A DNA stretch of 64,000 bases, taken from assembly GCA_902806595.1 (NCBI GenBank), contig CADCXC010000004.1, forward strand, positions 62,001-126,000, read 5' to 3'. The notes under the pieces are model-generated. The model was not told the DNA's origin, searched no databases, and worked only from the letters and a program-made list of their open reading frames with translations. Below, piece after piece: positions 1-11,433 of this stretch. Position 1 is the first letter of the stretch. Each line of letters starts with the position of its first letter. The DNA comes from Pyrenopolyporus hunteri. Taxonomy: Eukaryota > Ascomycota > Sordariomycetes > Xylariales > Hypoxylaceae. The position numbers and the translations under genes are program-made.

Positions 1-456
1 TTCCTAGACAACTGGCGTCCGTCCTCGTTTTACGATCGCATCAGGGAGAATCGAGAGATAGGGCTTCATACACTCGTGCTTTTAGACATCAAGGTCAAAG
101 AGCAGAGTTTGGAAAACATGGCTAGAGGCAGGAAGGTATATGAACCCCCGAGGTACATGACCGTCGGCCAGTGCGCCCAGCAGATGCTCGAGATCGAGGA
201 GGAAAAGAGGGAAGGTGTCTACGGACCGGATAGTCTAGCCATCGGCGCCGCGAGGGTCGGAGGTAGAACGGAGAAGTTCGTTGCCGGGACACTAAAACAA
301 CTCTGTGACGCCGACGAAGCTCTCGGCCCACCACTCCATAGCCTCGTTTTACTCGGTCGTAGAGCACACGAGTTGGAGAGAGATTACGCGCGCGAGTTTG
401 CGATCGACAGGGAGACATGGGATACGATCTGGCTCAAGGATTATGGTAAGCAATGA
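1..456 (+). CDS. DPH5: Diphthine methyl ester synthase, 3' part (5' end outside window)
   Basis: Reading frame 1 is open from the first base to a TGA at 454-456, giving the last 151 residues of a DPH5-type protein. DPH5 is the S-adenosylmethionine-dependent methyltransferase that methylates the histidine-derived side chain of translation elongation factor eEF2 during diphthamide synthesis in the cytosol. Recognised from the conserved run containing NWRPSSFYDRI, LHTLVLLDIKVKE, GRKVYEPPRYMT, VYGPDSLAIGAARVG, VAGTLKQLCDADEALGPPLHS and the C-terminal ending WLKDYGKQ, which is where family members normally stop. No intron is visible in this part. The ATG codons inside the segment are internal methionines. 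The N-terminal methyltransferase half lies to the left of the window. Identification is from memory of the family and is very likely right. Confidence 0.95.
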   Translation, partial: FLDNWRPSSFYDRIRENREIGLHTLVLLDIKVKEQSLENMARGRKVYEPPRYMTVGQCAQQMLEIEEEKREGVYGPDSLAIGAARVGGRTEKFVAGTLKQLCDADEALGPPLHSLVLLGRRAHELERDYAREFAIDRETWDTIWLKDYGKQ

Positions 457-3402
457 AAAGAGGTGTCCCTAACAGGTATCTACCTTAGCTAGGTTAGATT
501 CCGAAAAGTGCAATTCCGTACTTTGCCCAACCTATTCCACAAACACTAGCCACCGGCGTTCGCCTATATTTCTGTATTAACCCGACGCCTTCCACGCCCG
601 GATTTTCCTCTCGCTATTCTCACGAAATTTGTTGGCGCTCGCTGGCTGATCGGCCGCGATCCCTTTGGCTACTTCCGTCACGAGCCGGGAAAGGTCTTAT
701 CGCCAGTCGCATAGGCTACCGCCGTGACCTAGCTCGCATGGAACCTAGGTACCTATGTGACGATTATTTTCTGGTCTATCGTAGTCCCGTCTCTTAAACC
801 GCTTCTCGACATCTCGGTCTCCTCGTGGTATTTCTCGACCGGGCTGCCATCGGTCTCGATCGGGATTATTTTCAAGGTAGGAGTTTATTTGCTAGGGATT
901 TATTCCATAAAGATTTCATGTGAGTAGCCCTGCTTGGATTTTTTTTTTTTTTTTTTTTTTTTTTTGTAGTTCGTGGAGAAGAGTTAGTTGACGTTCCCGC
1001 TCTCCTTTCCCAGTCCCCAATTTAGAAATGCGGGAGTAAATGCTACGGACATCCCCCAGGAGCCTGCGCAGCAAATGTTATTATATAGCGAGGTATAAGT
1101 CTTTAGTGCTCGTATCTTGCATAGTCATCAACCTATACTTGGATAAGTCGACGGGTTAATCGGGTATCCTAATGGTCCCTCACTAATTGAAACATCGCCC
1201 TTCTTAACAACTTCCTGAGAGTCGATAGGGTTAGTACGCCTATATTCGTCCCAGAGAATGTAGACACATTGATAGATGACTCTATTTCCATGTTACTTTC
1301 TGTAGGTCAGTTTCAGGGTAGTTATATCCGGATGTATTTTTTAAATGGATCCGCGTTGGCAGCTAATTAAAAACAGGGTGACTTAACCTAGCGATAGCTC
1401 TAAGTTAAGTAAGACATACTGCATACAGCCTATTATAACAGAGCACATCCACGCGGTTGATCTTCTAACTACCTACTCTATGCTGCTCGATGTGACGCAT
1501 CATATATTCCATCATAGATTAAGGACGTTCGCCGACCTGAGAGCATTAGAGCTTTTAGGACTCGGTTCTTATGACGTCAGTAATTCGAGCGTACCAGTCG
1601 ACATCTACCACCGAGAACCATTCATCTTAGGGTTTACTATACCTAGGTATATTAGGTACCTTGTTATATGAGTTGTAATACTCCATTTCAACTATAAAAG
1701 TAAACCCCGAACTACCTAATATGATACCTAATGCGCAAAGGAAAACCCACATACATATCCGATGTTATATGTAAGGTACCCTTAGCTAGGCTAAGTAAGA
1801 TAGGTAGGTAGGTACATACCTAATATGCTTTAAAGTTAAGCTGAGGCGCTGAAGTCGGCATTGCTAGATCCGGCAGTCCATAGACCAAATCCACGGGGTG
1901 TATTTTGCACGTACATGGGAACTTTAAATAGAAACAAGGCGCCCCGGATCTGGACCGCGGTGGAAGGAACTGATGGGGAACCGATGGAGCTTGGTCCAGC
2001 GGACATGGCGAGGTTTTACCGTATGTATGTGGGTGCCTACCTAGGCAGGTAGGCCGCACATATGTCGTGGCCAGGTACCACGTGGAATATCCTAACCTCC
2101 TAAACTTCTGAGAACTTGTGTGGAAATACCTACCTACCTACCAACCTACCTACCTAGGTACCTTATATCTACTACCTAGGTGGTGGTGCCTACCACATAT
2201 GCTTGATTTGACACGCATGTGCTGCTGTATGTACCTAAACGGTACCGAACGTATAATGTGAGGGAATACATTGATATCATCAGAGCCTAATGTATCCGGC
2301 CCCCTCCCCCTTCTAACTCAACCACTACATGTGTGTGCGATACCAATCGTAGGCGTTTCAATGCGTTCAACCCATTTCGGGGGAGGAATATCTTGGACAT
2401 ATGCATGACCTAACATTTTCAAAGTGAACATGCTTTACGTACCAGGTTAGGCCACTACATAAGTATATTGGTAAGTGTATGTACAATACCGATGCATAAC
2501 CGGACACCTCAGCGTCTTCGTCCCTCGCCTGATTAAGACTCGCTTACTTCCATCTAGCCTTTTTTTTTGCATCGTTTTCAGCAGATTCGGCACGCATCAA
2601 CCCAAATCAATTTCGACTGCACAACTACACAACTACCTACACAACGACATACCTACCTACGTTGCCTGGCTACCCTTTAACATAGGCACACCACGGAACC
2701 TCAGATATATCAAACCCGGCACTTAGGGATTTAGACGCCCCCTGGGAATCCGTTCGAGCGTTCATCACCTGACTACGCGAGAATCTTCCGTCCGGGTCTC
2801 CAACTCTTCCTATCTTCTTCCTCTTTTCTCCCCGTCTCTTTCCTTCTGGGCCGAGACACTCTAGCCATAATCGAGGTCCTCCGTACCCAGGTGCGCGCCC
2901 CTAAGGGTATACCCGGGCCATATTCTGTGAGAGATCTTGATTAACGTCTTGATCTCTTCCCTCCTTTTTTCCTTTTTTTTTTCCCGTCTTCTTTTCTCTT
3001 GCTCATGACAGATGCTATCCTGTCGCAGCTTCCCTTTTTCTCAATCCCCAGACCAAAACCAAGGCCCCAAATTTAAACTTTTTTTTTTCTTTTCCTTTTT
3101 CAATTAATTTTTTTTTAAGAAAAAAAAAATCTTACCTAAATTCTAGACTAATCTGATTCAACTTCTTTGTCCTATACGACCATTTCCCCCGAAACAACCG
3201 CCACGCACATATACCTACCTCTAGGCGCGCTGCCAACTCGCCCATACGCCCTCCAAGAACAAGACAGAACGATTGAGTATATTCTATCCAGCCCTAATCC
3301 CCCCTCTACCTATCACCAATTGTCAAAACATTAGAGGTATTCCCGCGCATCTCTGGTTATGGTCGCTGTCACGAGACCTTGTAGTCTTCTGCGTCATTCA
3401 AT
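457..3402. other. Gene-free stretch with poly-T and TACCTAGG-type repeats
   Basis: No convincing coding region in about 2.9 kb. It contains a pure T run near 939-965, scattered TACCTA/TAGGTA units (for example 1800-1820 and 2126-2195), and from about 2760 a pyrimidine-rich stretch (T/C runs near 2800-2850, 2960-3000 and 3075-3120) typical of a fungal promoter or 5' leader, leading into the next gene. Short ORFs here lack codon bias or recognisable motifs. Confidence 0.6.
2126..2195. repeat. TACCTACC/CCTAGGTA repeat cluster
   Basis: Clustered TACC units around a CCTAGG palindrome, one of many such clusters in the intergenic DNA of this window (others are listed separately). Seen directly in the sequence; origin unknown. 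Confidence 0.7.
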
Positions 3403-4882
3403 ATGGTATGTGGCGTCGTTTCGCTTCTGACGTTGCTGCTTTGCTAACCCGTCACTGCAGAGCATCGCTTGGGAATGCCGTGACCAGGCCGATCAGGCCG
3501 AGATCTACTACAATCATCCCCTCCGCACCAAGGTCCGGCGTCTCGAAGATGAGAACATGAGTCTAAAACGTCTACTCCGCGAGCACGGTATCTCATGGCA
3601 AGCCCGCCCTAAGTCCGTGCATGCGTCTAATGGACGGATCACCCGTTCTTCTAGCAGGGCCGTCCGCAAACCGCTCCCGCACGTTCCGGTTGAGATCCAG
3701 CTTAGAATCATGTCCTTCGCCCTAACTAGCCCACTCCCAGTCGTGGACCCACTATGCAGGGTCAAGCCGGAACATCTGACGGTTCGTGAAAAGACTAAGT
3801 CTAACCAGCTCGCCATCCACTTCTTAGCAACCTGTAGGGCCTACTATACCGAGGGTACCAAGTTCCTATGGACAAACAATTCTTTCGTCTTCACCAGTCC
3901 GGAGACCCTTAGAAATTTTGCCGAGGTTCCTCTTAACTTCCGACAGGGCATCAAGGATGTCAATCTCCGGATTATTGCGAAGTTCTACGACGATGAAGAT
4001 CGAACGCATAAGATTGGGCGCCACCATCATCCCGACCTCAGAAAGCCGCTCGCCTTGACCGTGCACAGGCGGCCAAAGGAAAATAGCCTGGCTCGCCGTG
4101 GCTTTCGGACTTACGGTTGGTACCAGCTTGCGGACTTCCTGTCAGCCATGCTGCCCCCGTTTGATCCTTCTCGTCCTCCTCATTGTAATGGTGCGGCTAC
4201 GACGTACTCCACCCCAATGCCCAAGTTGTTGCCGTCCCTCGAAAGGATTCGCATCGATTTTGTGAATTTTGGCGAAGATATGTTTAACAACCCGCCGCCC
4301 CAACTTCACGAGCTCGCATCCCACCAGCTTGGATGCACCCTAAACGAGGTGGTCCTGACCGGCTTACCAAGCGACGAGACCGGCCTTCGAGTTTGTAACG
4401 AGCTAGCCGGTCTCCTGAGAAACGAGGGCCTCCTCATAGATCATGCGCCTACGATGGTAGCCCTGAAGAACTCGGTGCGAACTCTCGATTGCGATTCCGT
4501 CGAGTGTCACTACTGCGCTAAGGTAATCCGAGCCATGCGAACGGATGGGATTGGCTTCCACCACCACGACGACGCTCATGCCCATTTCTTTGGAGTCGAC
4601 TTCCCTCCTGCTCCCAAAGACGAAGGCGAGCCGCCCAATTCCTTTTTCCATTCCTGCCGAACCATCTGGAAGAAAGTGCCGGTCAAGCTCGGCGGTGATG
4701 AGCGCAAGTGGGTACTATTCGACAGGGTGAGCGGACTTCCGTGGGACGACGTTGAAGATGAAGCTACCATGTTCGACTTTATTGGAGATGACAATGACGG
4801 CATGCCCTGTGAGAATTGCGGCGAGATACATCCTGGAGCGATACCGCCGGTAGAGATGATGGATTTTTACGACGAACTTTGA
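3403..4882 (+). CDS. F-box-like protein with C-terminal CxxC motifs, uncharacterised
   Basis: The 441-codon frame beginning at 3557 is open upstream to an intron acceptor, so the real protein starts earlier. The best model is an ATG at 3403-3405, a 55-bp intron 3406-3460 (GTATGT donor, GCTAAC branch, CAG acceptor), then 3461-4882, about 474 residues. An in-frame TAG lies just upstream of that ATG, so exon 1 codes only for the methionine. Residues 22-45 form a short leucine-zipper-like helix (VRRLEDENMSLKRLLREHGI). Then comes an F-box-like segment (PVEIQLRIMSFAL) and a middle region typical of fungal F-box-like proteins of unknown substrate. The C-terminal half carries ECHYC and ENCGEIH, possible metal-binding pairs. 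Function in protein turnover is an inference; the family assignment is only moderate. Confidence 0.7.
3406..3460 (+). other. Intron directly after the start codon
   Basis: GTATGT donor at 3406, GCTAAC branch site at 3443-3448, CAG at 3458-3460. It separates the ATG from the rest of the F-box-like gene in phase 0. Short ATG-only coding exons occur in fungi but are often mis-annotated. Confidence 0.7.
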
Positions 4883-5430
4883 ACACGAACTTGAAGGAAC
4901 AACCACGATCTTTCCACGATGACTACGAACGATATGCATATGATACCAGGTTTGCTTTGCTTTCAGCATTTGTAAGGGCGGGTGCTCTGAAAAGGAAGGG
5001 AGTTGACGTGTATGTGATCGGACACCATAGAGGCTAGCCCCATCTTCAGAGCAAAAGTACCAGGACCTTGACTACCTACCTACCTATGTAATATTATACG
5101 AACCAACGAAACGGGCTGAGGGTATCTTAGTAGGAGGTACCGATACTTTACACGGATTAATTTTTCTTCTCCCGACCGATTTCGTCGTATATTAACAAAC
5201 CGCGCACATATACGCGTCTTAGTACCTGTTTGGCCTAATCGCCGCTGGTAGATTCTATGCTATGGATGATGATCCATACCCACGAGTCGTTCCTACGGGA
5301 GATGCTGAATTCCACGTACGGGTAGCCAACTGGAAGCCTCTCTTATCCCCCATCCTAGGACATGATCGAATCCGTAGAGGTGCGTACCTGGGTAGGCAGG
5401 CATTGTGTATCGTTGCATAACATGCGAGCA
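4883..5430. other. Intergenic region, F-box-like gene to kinesin remnant
   Basis: No supported gene. It contains the 3' side of the F-box-like gene, a CTACCTACCTACCTA run near 5069-5084, and sequence downstream of the kinesin remnant in which no further kinesin homology could be seen. Confidence 0.5.
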
Positions 5431-6806
5431 TCAGGAGGTAGCGGATCCGACAAGGCTCGCATATTTCAGAGAGTTGAGTGTCGCTGCGTACTGGCCCGTT
5501 GTCGGCGATACTATGACGATGATGGTAGAGCTTCCTGTCCCGGAGGTCGTAAAATGCTCCCGCAAAACCATGGTTAGGGTTGATGATCGGAATGGTACTC
5601 GTTTCTGGCCTTGAGACCAAGCTCTCATAATTTCCTTCAGTGCTAGTAAGTCGGTGTTGATTTGTCGGCCTTCTTGGCAGTCTTGGGGAGTCTGCCTTGT
5701 GCTTTGTAGTCGGGTCCCGCCCCCCTCGTAATACTCGGCACCGGCGAGATCTACAAACACCATCTTCGCCCCGAGGCAGGGAGAGGTACTTGACTTTAAA
5801 ATAGATTCGATCTCTTCCTCCGCGGCTGTGACCCGGGCTTCAAAATGAGCTTTTCCCGCCTCGGCGGCGTCTATGCGCGCCTGGTCTACCTGATAGTCGG
5901 GGTGTGGTGCCCATCCCCCGTCCGCCGTGCGCACGACGCTTCTCAGCTCTTCCTCTACCTTGATATCTATAGCACGCTTCCCCACAAGCACTAGCTCGGA
6001 CTGTCGGTCAAACAGAGCATGCCGCGCATCTACCAATGGTTGGCTTATTACCTCCAGCTCAAGCACCGCGTGGGTTCTGGAACTTTGATCGTGGATGCTC
6101 GACGATCCGGTTGCACGCTGCCCAAGAGCCTGGATAAGCTCTCGTTAAAACGATTCAAAGTTCCAGCATGGTCGTTGGACGACGGGGCGAACGCGGACCT
6201 TTCCGCGTTCTAGAACCTGTTTCTCCGCGAACATGGACTTTACCGTCGGGACCTTCCCTTATATGGCACTGAGTGCGGCGGTTGAGAAGATCAAAGGCTG
6301 ATTTCTTACGCAATTCGAATGAGCTGAATCCAATTCCCAGCTCTTGTCCATCCCTGCGCTGGTTAGGGGTATCCAAAGCCTCAAAAAGCTGCTTGGTGGC
6401 GGCGAGACACAGTCCAAGCTCCTAGCTGTCTTAGAAGTTGTAGCCCAAGACGGTATGTGTCTTCCCGCTGCCGGAATGGCCGTACGCGCAGAAGCAGCAG
6501 TTCTCGCCGCGTAATATCTTGGGGATATTAGGGGCCACGACGACGTTATATATCTTGCGGTTATTATCTTCTGGACCAAATATGGCACGGAAGGCTGCCG
6601 AGCTCGTCCATAGTCGTTCTTCGACCGCTGCTTGACGCTTTGCGGAGAGAGAAAACAGGGATGAAGGATTCGGCGAGATCTGGTAGCCAATCTCTCCAAG
6701 TTCATATTCCGATTTTAAAAGGGGCCGCCACCTAGCAAAAACATTGATACGTTCTATGTCCAGAAACGGTCGTAGAAGACGGCAAGGGACGGCAAAGAGC
6801 TATTTA
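5431..6806 (-). pseudogene. Kinesin motor-domain pseudogene
   Basis: Minus-strand translation gives an ordered kinesin motor: an N-terminal strand with VFARWRPL, the P-loop AYGHSGSGKTHT, helical segment ELGIGFSSFELRKKSAFDLL, the switch-I-like SSRTHAVLELE, switch II MVFVDLAGAE, and the end of the motor with RSSTLTMVLRE and NSLKYASLVG. It is broken: in-frame stops at 6431-6433 (TAA) and 6422-6424 (TAG), a +1 shift near 6211-6222, another stop at 6145-6147, and an early end at 5431. Nothing recognisable as stalk or tail follows. The stops sit in coding context without splice donors, so introns do not explain them. Read as a decayed, truncated kinesin. The left border is the last in-frame stop; the right border is approximate. 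Confidence 0.8.
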
Positions 6807-7457
6807 TAGGAGAAAAGGCTCTTGGTGATTTAGCTATAGATCCGTAGAATTTTCGTATCGAATAGAGATAGTATTAAATAGTATTAAGGTCAGCTACACT
6901 GGCCGGGAATTTCCAACGGTGCTCTTACATAAATCCAAATCCTCTAATAATTAGTAATCAGCCAATGCGTGCTAAAGTATGGATAGGGGGGTACGTCTAC
7001 GCGCTGTACGCAGCTACCTATGCTTGAACGATTTCCAGTCCGATTTCATAAAGGGGACAAGACGAAAGACTCAGTCTGGCGATGAAGTAACATTCCCACA
7101 TCTTCGATTCAGGTATGGACCGACCTATCGATGTAATAACCCTTAATAATGCTCGCTAGTCGTGGAGAGCAAACAACTATTATTACACATATACTGCCTG
7201 ACTTTTACCTCTCGTCAGTCGAAGCGGCTAATACTTCGTTCGCAACTTGGCTTTTCATTACTCGGGTGCTACGACCACTGTTCCTCTCGGCTTCTATCGA
7301 GAAGAATTTCTAGATACGACCAATGGTTCATCACCTTTTGTCTGCGTCATCCTCCCAACTCCGGTAACGGTACCTAATTGATCATCGTGGGAAGACCCCA
7401 TCTCGTCATCCCCCTGGGCTAGGGTGGAACTCATAACAACAAAAGCTGAGACACGTA
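6807..7457. other. Intergenic region, kinesin remnant to SEC27
   Basis: No supported gene. Holds the former promoter side of the kinesin remnant (a CTATAAATAG sequence on the minus strand at 6800-6809) and the 3' flank of SEC27. Confidence 0.5.
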
Positions 7458-10156
7458 TTACTCTTCAGATTCCGCTTCGCTTTCCCCCTCGGCTTCTGCT
7501 TCAGCTTCGGCTGCATCGCCATTTATCTCTCCTTTAGCCGTGCCTCCATCACTTTCCAACTGAAGCCACTCGTCCCACTCCGGAAAGAGTTCCTCATCCT
7601 CTGTCGGGACGGCAATCATCTTCGCTACACGGCCCTTTTTATTCTTCTCCAGACTCTCTTTCCACGCCTTTGCGGTCTCGACCGTCAAGCTCGGCTTATA
7701 GGTTTGTGAGAATAAGACAGCTTCGGCCAGTCTGTTCGTCTTGGTGAGAACGTCTACGCAGCCTGCGGTGTCACCGAGCAACCACTTGCACGTAAATGCG
7801 ACGTTGTGAGCACCCGATTCCTCGGCCTGCGTCGCGAGCGCTTTCAAACCTGCTTGGTCGGACGTGCTCGAGTAAATTAGGAGCAACGACCCCAGATCTC
7901 GCGCATGCGTGAAACATTCCGCCGCAAGAGGGACGTCCCACGCCGCGAGGGCCGCGTCGCCAACCGTTTTCCACTTGTGGTCGTTATCCGCTCGTCGCGC
8001 AAGGTCGAGAGCGATGTCGAGTTGGTTTAGGGCTAACGACAAGTCAAACTTGTGCTCCGGGTCGGTGGCTACCTCCAGCGCAAGTTCCTTGTGACCTTGT
8101 CCCTCAAGGAATCTGGCAATCTTATTGAGTTGATCTGCGGGGATGCTGGGAAGCAGCTCAGCGGCCGTCTCCATATCGCCGCGGAGGACCAGTGTTTGGT
8201 ACTCCAGTACGGGGAGGGATAGGGCGAAGCTTGTGACATTCACATCCTTATCGGCTAGGTATATCCGGGAATCTCTTTGGATATAGCCAAGGATATACAT
8301 GGGCTGGTCAAAGTGTGAGATGGTATAGATTTGATCGCCGACCAGATAATTTAGTCGGTTTGTGCTGTTAGTATAAATGAAACAGTCGCCAACCCATTGG
8401 CCCGTTCGTACGCTGATGATAGGTTAGCCATGGATCAAGGTAACCGGTAGCCAGCGGGGGATTCTCACCTCTCAGCAATGTCTGTAATGACCTCGAAAGC
8501 TGCTTCGACGCCATCCTCGTCTATCTGGCCGGCTTGGGCGGCCTCGATATAACTTTCGCGCGAGAACCTCAGGACGTAGAATGTATCTTCGCAAGCCAAG
8601 GTGACGAGCTCGCCGCTGTCCGACCAGTAAACCTGCTTCGGCTCGACCTCGATTCTTCTGACCAGACCACCGGTGGCCCAGTCGTAGAAAGATACACCTC
8701 CCTGGCCTTTCACGCCCAGCAAGACGCCACCTGTCAAGCCATCTGCTTGGAACGGTATGTCCAAGCCGCCGGTCTTCTCGACGAAATTCTTGTAAACCTT
8801 GACACTGAGCGCCGACTCGCGGATGGCAAAATCGTTGCTATTGTCCTTCGACGCCCACACAAAATCGAGAGCGGATCCGAAAGCCTTATTGCGCCACGCT
8901 AAAGCCGTGTAGATAATATATTCGCCGTCGCCGCAAACCGCGACGAAGCGGCCGTTGGGGGAATGGATGAGGGTCTGTGGATAAACCTCACATGTACCAA
9001 GCTCCTTGGTGGGAAGCGTAATAGGTTCGTTATCCTTAATCGAGGCATCTACTGGTTCATTAGCGCGGAGTCGTCGGAGAGGAGAGAATGATACGCACCA
9101 CCACCCTTGATGATGGAGGAGACCACTTCATTATGCCGGGCCCAGATCAGCTTGCCGGAACTATCCATAGACACGGCGGGCTCCTCCCGTCCTAGTTTGA
9201 CGACGACGGCGCCGTCGTCAAATCCGACTGCCACGCCTTGCTTACCGCGCTGGTAGGCGATACACCACGCACGCTCCAGGCCATAGTTGAGAGACTGTTC
9301 GAAGCGGTAGGTATTCGCGTGCCATATCCTAATCGTGCCATCCTCGGAGCCGGAAATGATGACGGGCAGCTCTGGGTGGTAGCAAGCGAAGGACACATTG
9401 TTCGTATGGCCCTCGAGGCTGGCGATGAGACTCTTCGTAGTATAATCCCAAACCTTGACAGTTCTATCGTCGGACGTCGTAAGGAGATACGGCTTATCGG
9501 AATGCGGGTAGTAGTCGACGTGATTTACACCCTTGGTCTCGTGGGCCTCGAGCGTGAAGTTGGCGGTGGACGACCCCAAGCTCCAGATCTTGACAGTCCT
9601 ATCTAAGCACGCCGAAGCGAAAGTGTTGGTGTCTTTCGGGTTGATAGCCAGCCCCATTACGTAGTGGCTATGGCCTTCGAATACCTGTACGCACTTCCAT
9701 CCTTTCTCCCAGTCCCATAACTTGATGGTCATGTCATCCGAGGCGGTCAGGACGAAAGGCTGGGTGGGGTGGATGGCGATGGCGCGTATATAGTCGGGAT
9801 GCGCCTCGAAGGAAGTGATCTTTTCCGAGGTGTTATAGTTGTATACTCTTAGCTGGAAGTCGTCGGAGCCGCAGACGATCCAGTTCTTCCTCGCAACGAA
9901 TCGGCCGGCTCGAACAGGGACATCGGTAAGCTCGAAGGTCTTGACGATCTGCTGTGTTTCGTACGACCAAATGTAGACGTGGCCTTGCCAAGAAGGTAGC
10001 TGTCAGTGAAGGACTCGAAGACTTTGGAGCAGAGGGATAGGCGAAAAACTTACCGCTGTATAATGTGGTTAAAATCCATGGCTCTTGCGGGTGGCAGTCG
10101 ATGCCCTTGACACGCTCACTGCGCGCAAAGAGTTGTCGCTGTGCGTCAAAGGCCAT
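7458..10156 (-). CDS. SEC27: COPI coatomer beta' subunit
   Basis: Four exons on the minus strand: 10156-10054, 9983-9099, 9051-8469 and 8412-7458, 841 residues; introns of 70, 47 and 56 bp have GTAAGT, GTGCGT and GTGAGA donors and keep frame. The start MAFDAQRQLFARSERVK is the typical beta'-COP N-terminus. It is followed by WD40 repeats (SGSEDGTIRIWH, TASDDMTIKLWDWE, TTSDDRTVKVWDY), a second propeller, an alpha-solenoid region (QYQTLVLRGDMETAAELLPSIP-like helices near residue 590 on) and a very acidic Glu/Ala/Ser C-terminal tail. In the family this subunit belongs to the COPI coat that retrieves KKxx-tagged proteins from Golgi to ER; the first propeller binds the dilysine signal. Length fits the family. 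Very high confidence in identity; splice sites good. Confidence 0.95.
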
Positions 10157-11433
10157 GTTAGCGCATCAACGGTCGCTCAGGTAGCCTGCGTAGGACGGAG
10201 TGGGAGGGCATAGGGGACTAATATATGGACCATGAAGAACAGTGTAGGCAATGCAAGGTAAGGTAATTTAGGGGTTCGGTGGCAGCTCGCAGCTCAGCAT
10301 GCGCATTGCAGCAGAGAAAGGCCAAATCTCTGGATTGTCCGAGGTTGAGTACCTCAAACCGGGGGTATAGTAATCCAAAAGGGAATCGGAGCTAACGGAG
10401 ACATTGCACACACCTTCACATCCAGCCTCATTTTGCCGGCAGCTTCGATACCGTACAACACAATAGATGGATCGGGAATGCAACGATTCGTTCGGGGAGG
10501 GGAGGGGGGTGACGGTGGTGGTTGATCGTGGGCGGATCGATGCTGGATATTATTACATGAAGACCATCTAGATCGTGATTGATAATCGGTATGTGGTATG
10601 CTTCCTTGCACGGGCTGCACGGTTGTACGGGCGAATATCGTGTCAATTGCTCCTTGTTTTTGTTGAAGCTTTGTAGCTTTCTGCTTTAGTTCGACGGCCC
10701 CAAAAATAATTGAGGTACACACAATTTACCCAATTTCCACCTCCGGCGAACTTCAACGGTGGTCACTTCTGCGCCAATCAACTGCTTATGTAACAGAGTG
10801 GCTTCAGTTTTAGCGGGTCCTACATACTATGTAGTCACAAGCCACAATCTCCCTACCATACCTGCACATACCATGTGAATACCTGTCTAATGATTATTAC
10901 GTGTTACCTCAAGTGCCGACTACCTACCTACATCTAAGTTCAATACGTCTACATTGTACCTACCCTGCCCGAGGTCCGCATATGCTTTTCCACGATGTAA
11001 GCCATTATAAACCGCAGACGGGAGATGTACGTGGCGACGAAGCGAGGGGAAAAAAGGGAAAAAAAAAAAAAAAGAGGACAATTCACAGTCTTCATATCTC
11101 ATTTGGAAACACTCAGTTTTGTCATCTTTTTTTTATTGCTCGATATCAAACTTCCTCAGTTATCTTGCGGCTGAACAAGAACGAGTACTGCCTTATGTAG
11201 TGAGAACGCAACGCAACATTGAAGTGATGCCGCAAGGGGCATTGACCCGATCTAGTCATCGTAAAGCGTCCGCGTTCCCTTTGAGTTCCCTTCTGGTATC
11301 ATTACACGTGAACGCCTTTATCTCCCTTGTCATATCCCTAGACGTAATCGCTCCCATGCCATGAAGTTCATATGAAATGCAAATGCAGAAGTGAAAGGCG
11401 GACGTAAAAGGGAGAGGGACAGCCCAGGCACGC
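10157..11433. other. SEC27 promoter side and 3' flank of the mannitol gene
   Basis: No supported gene in 1.3 kb. Contains the SEC27 upstream region, purine-rich A tracts near 11050-11075, and the 3' flank of the mannitol-1-phosphate dehydrogenase gene. ORFs of 70-120 codons here have no recognisable motifs. Confidence 0.55.

Noticed and set aside
6422..6433. Intron hiding the two stops in the kinesin motor
   Set aside because: The frame resumes directly after the stops with conserved sequence on both sides and no GT donor is nearby, so nonsense mutations are the simpler reading.
10354..10722. 122-codon ORF upstream of SEC27
   Set aside because: Overlaps other frames of similar length, no recognisable motif; lies where the SEC27 leader and promoter should be.
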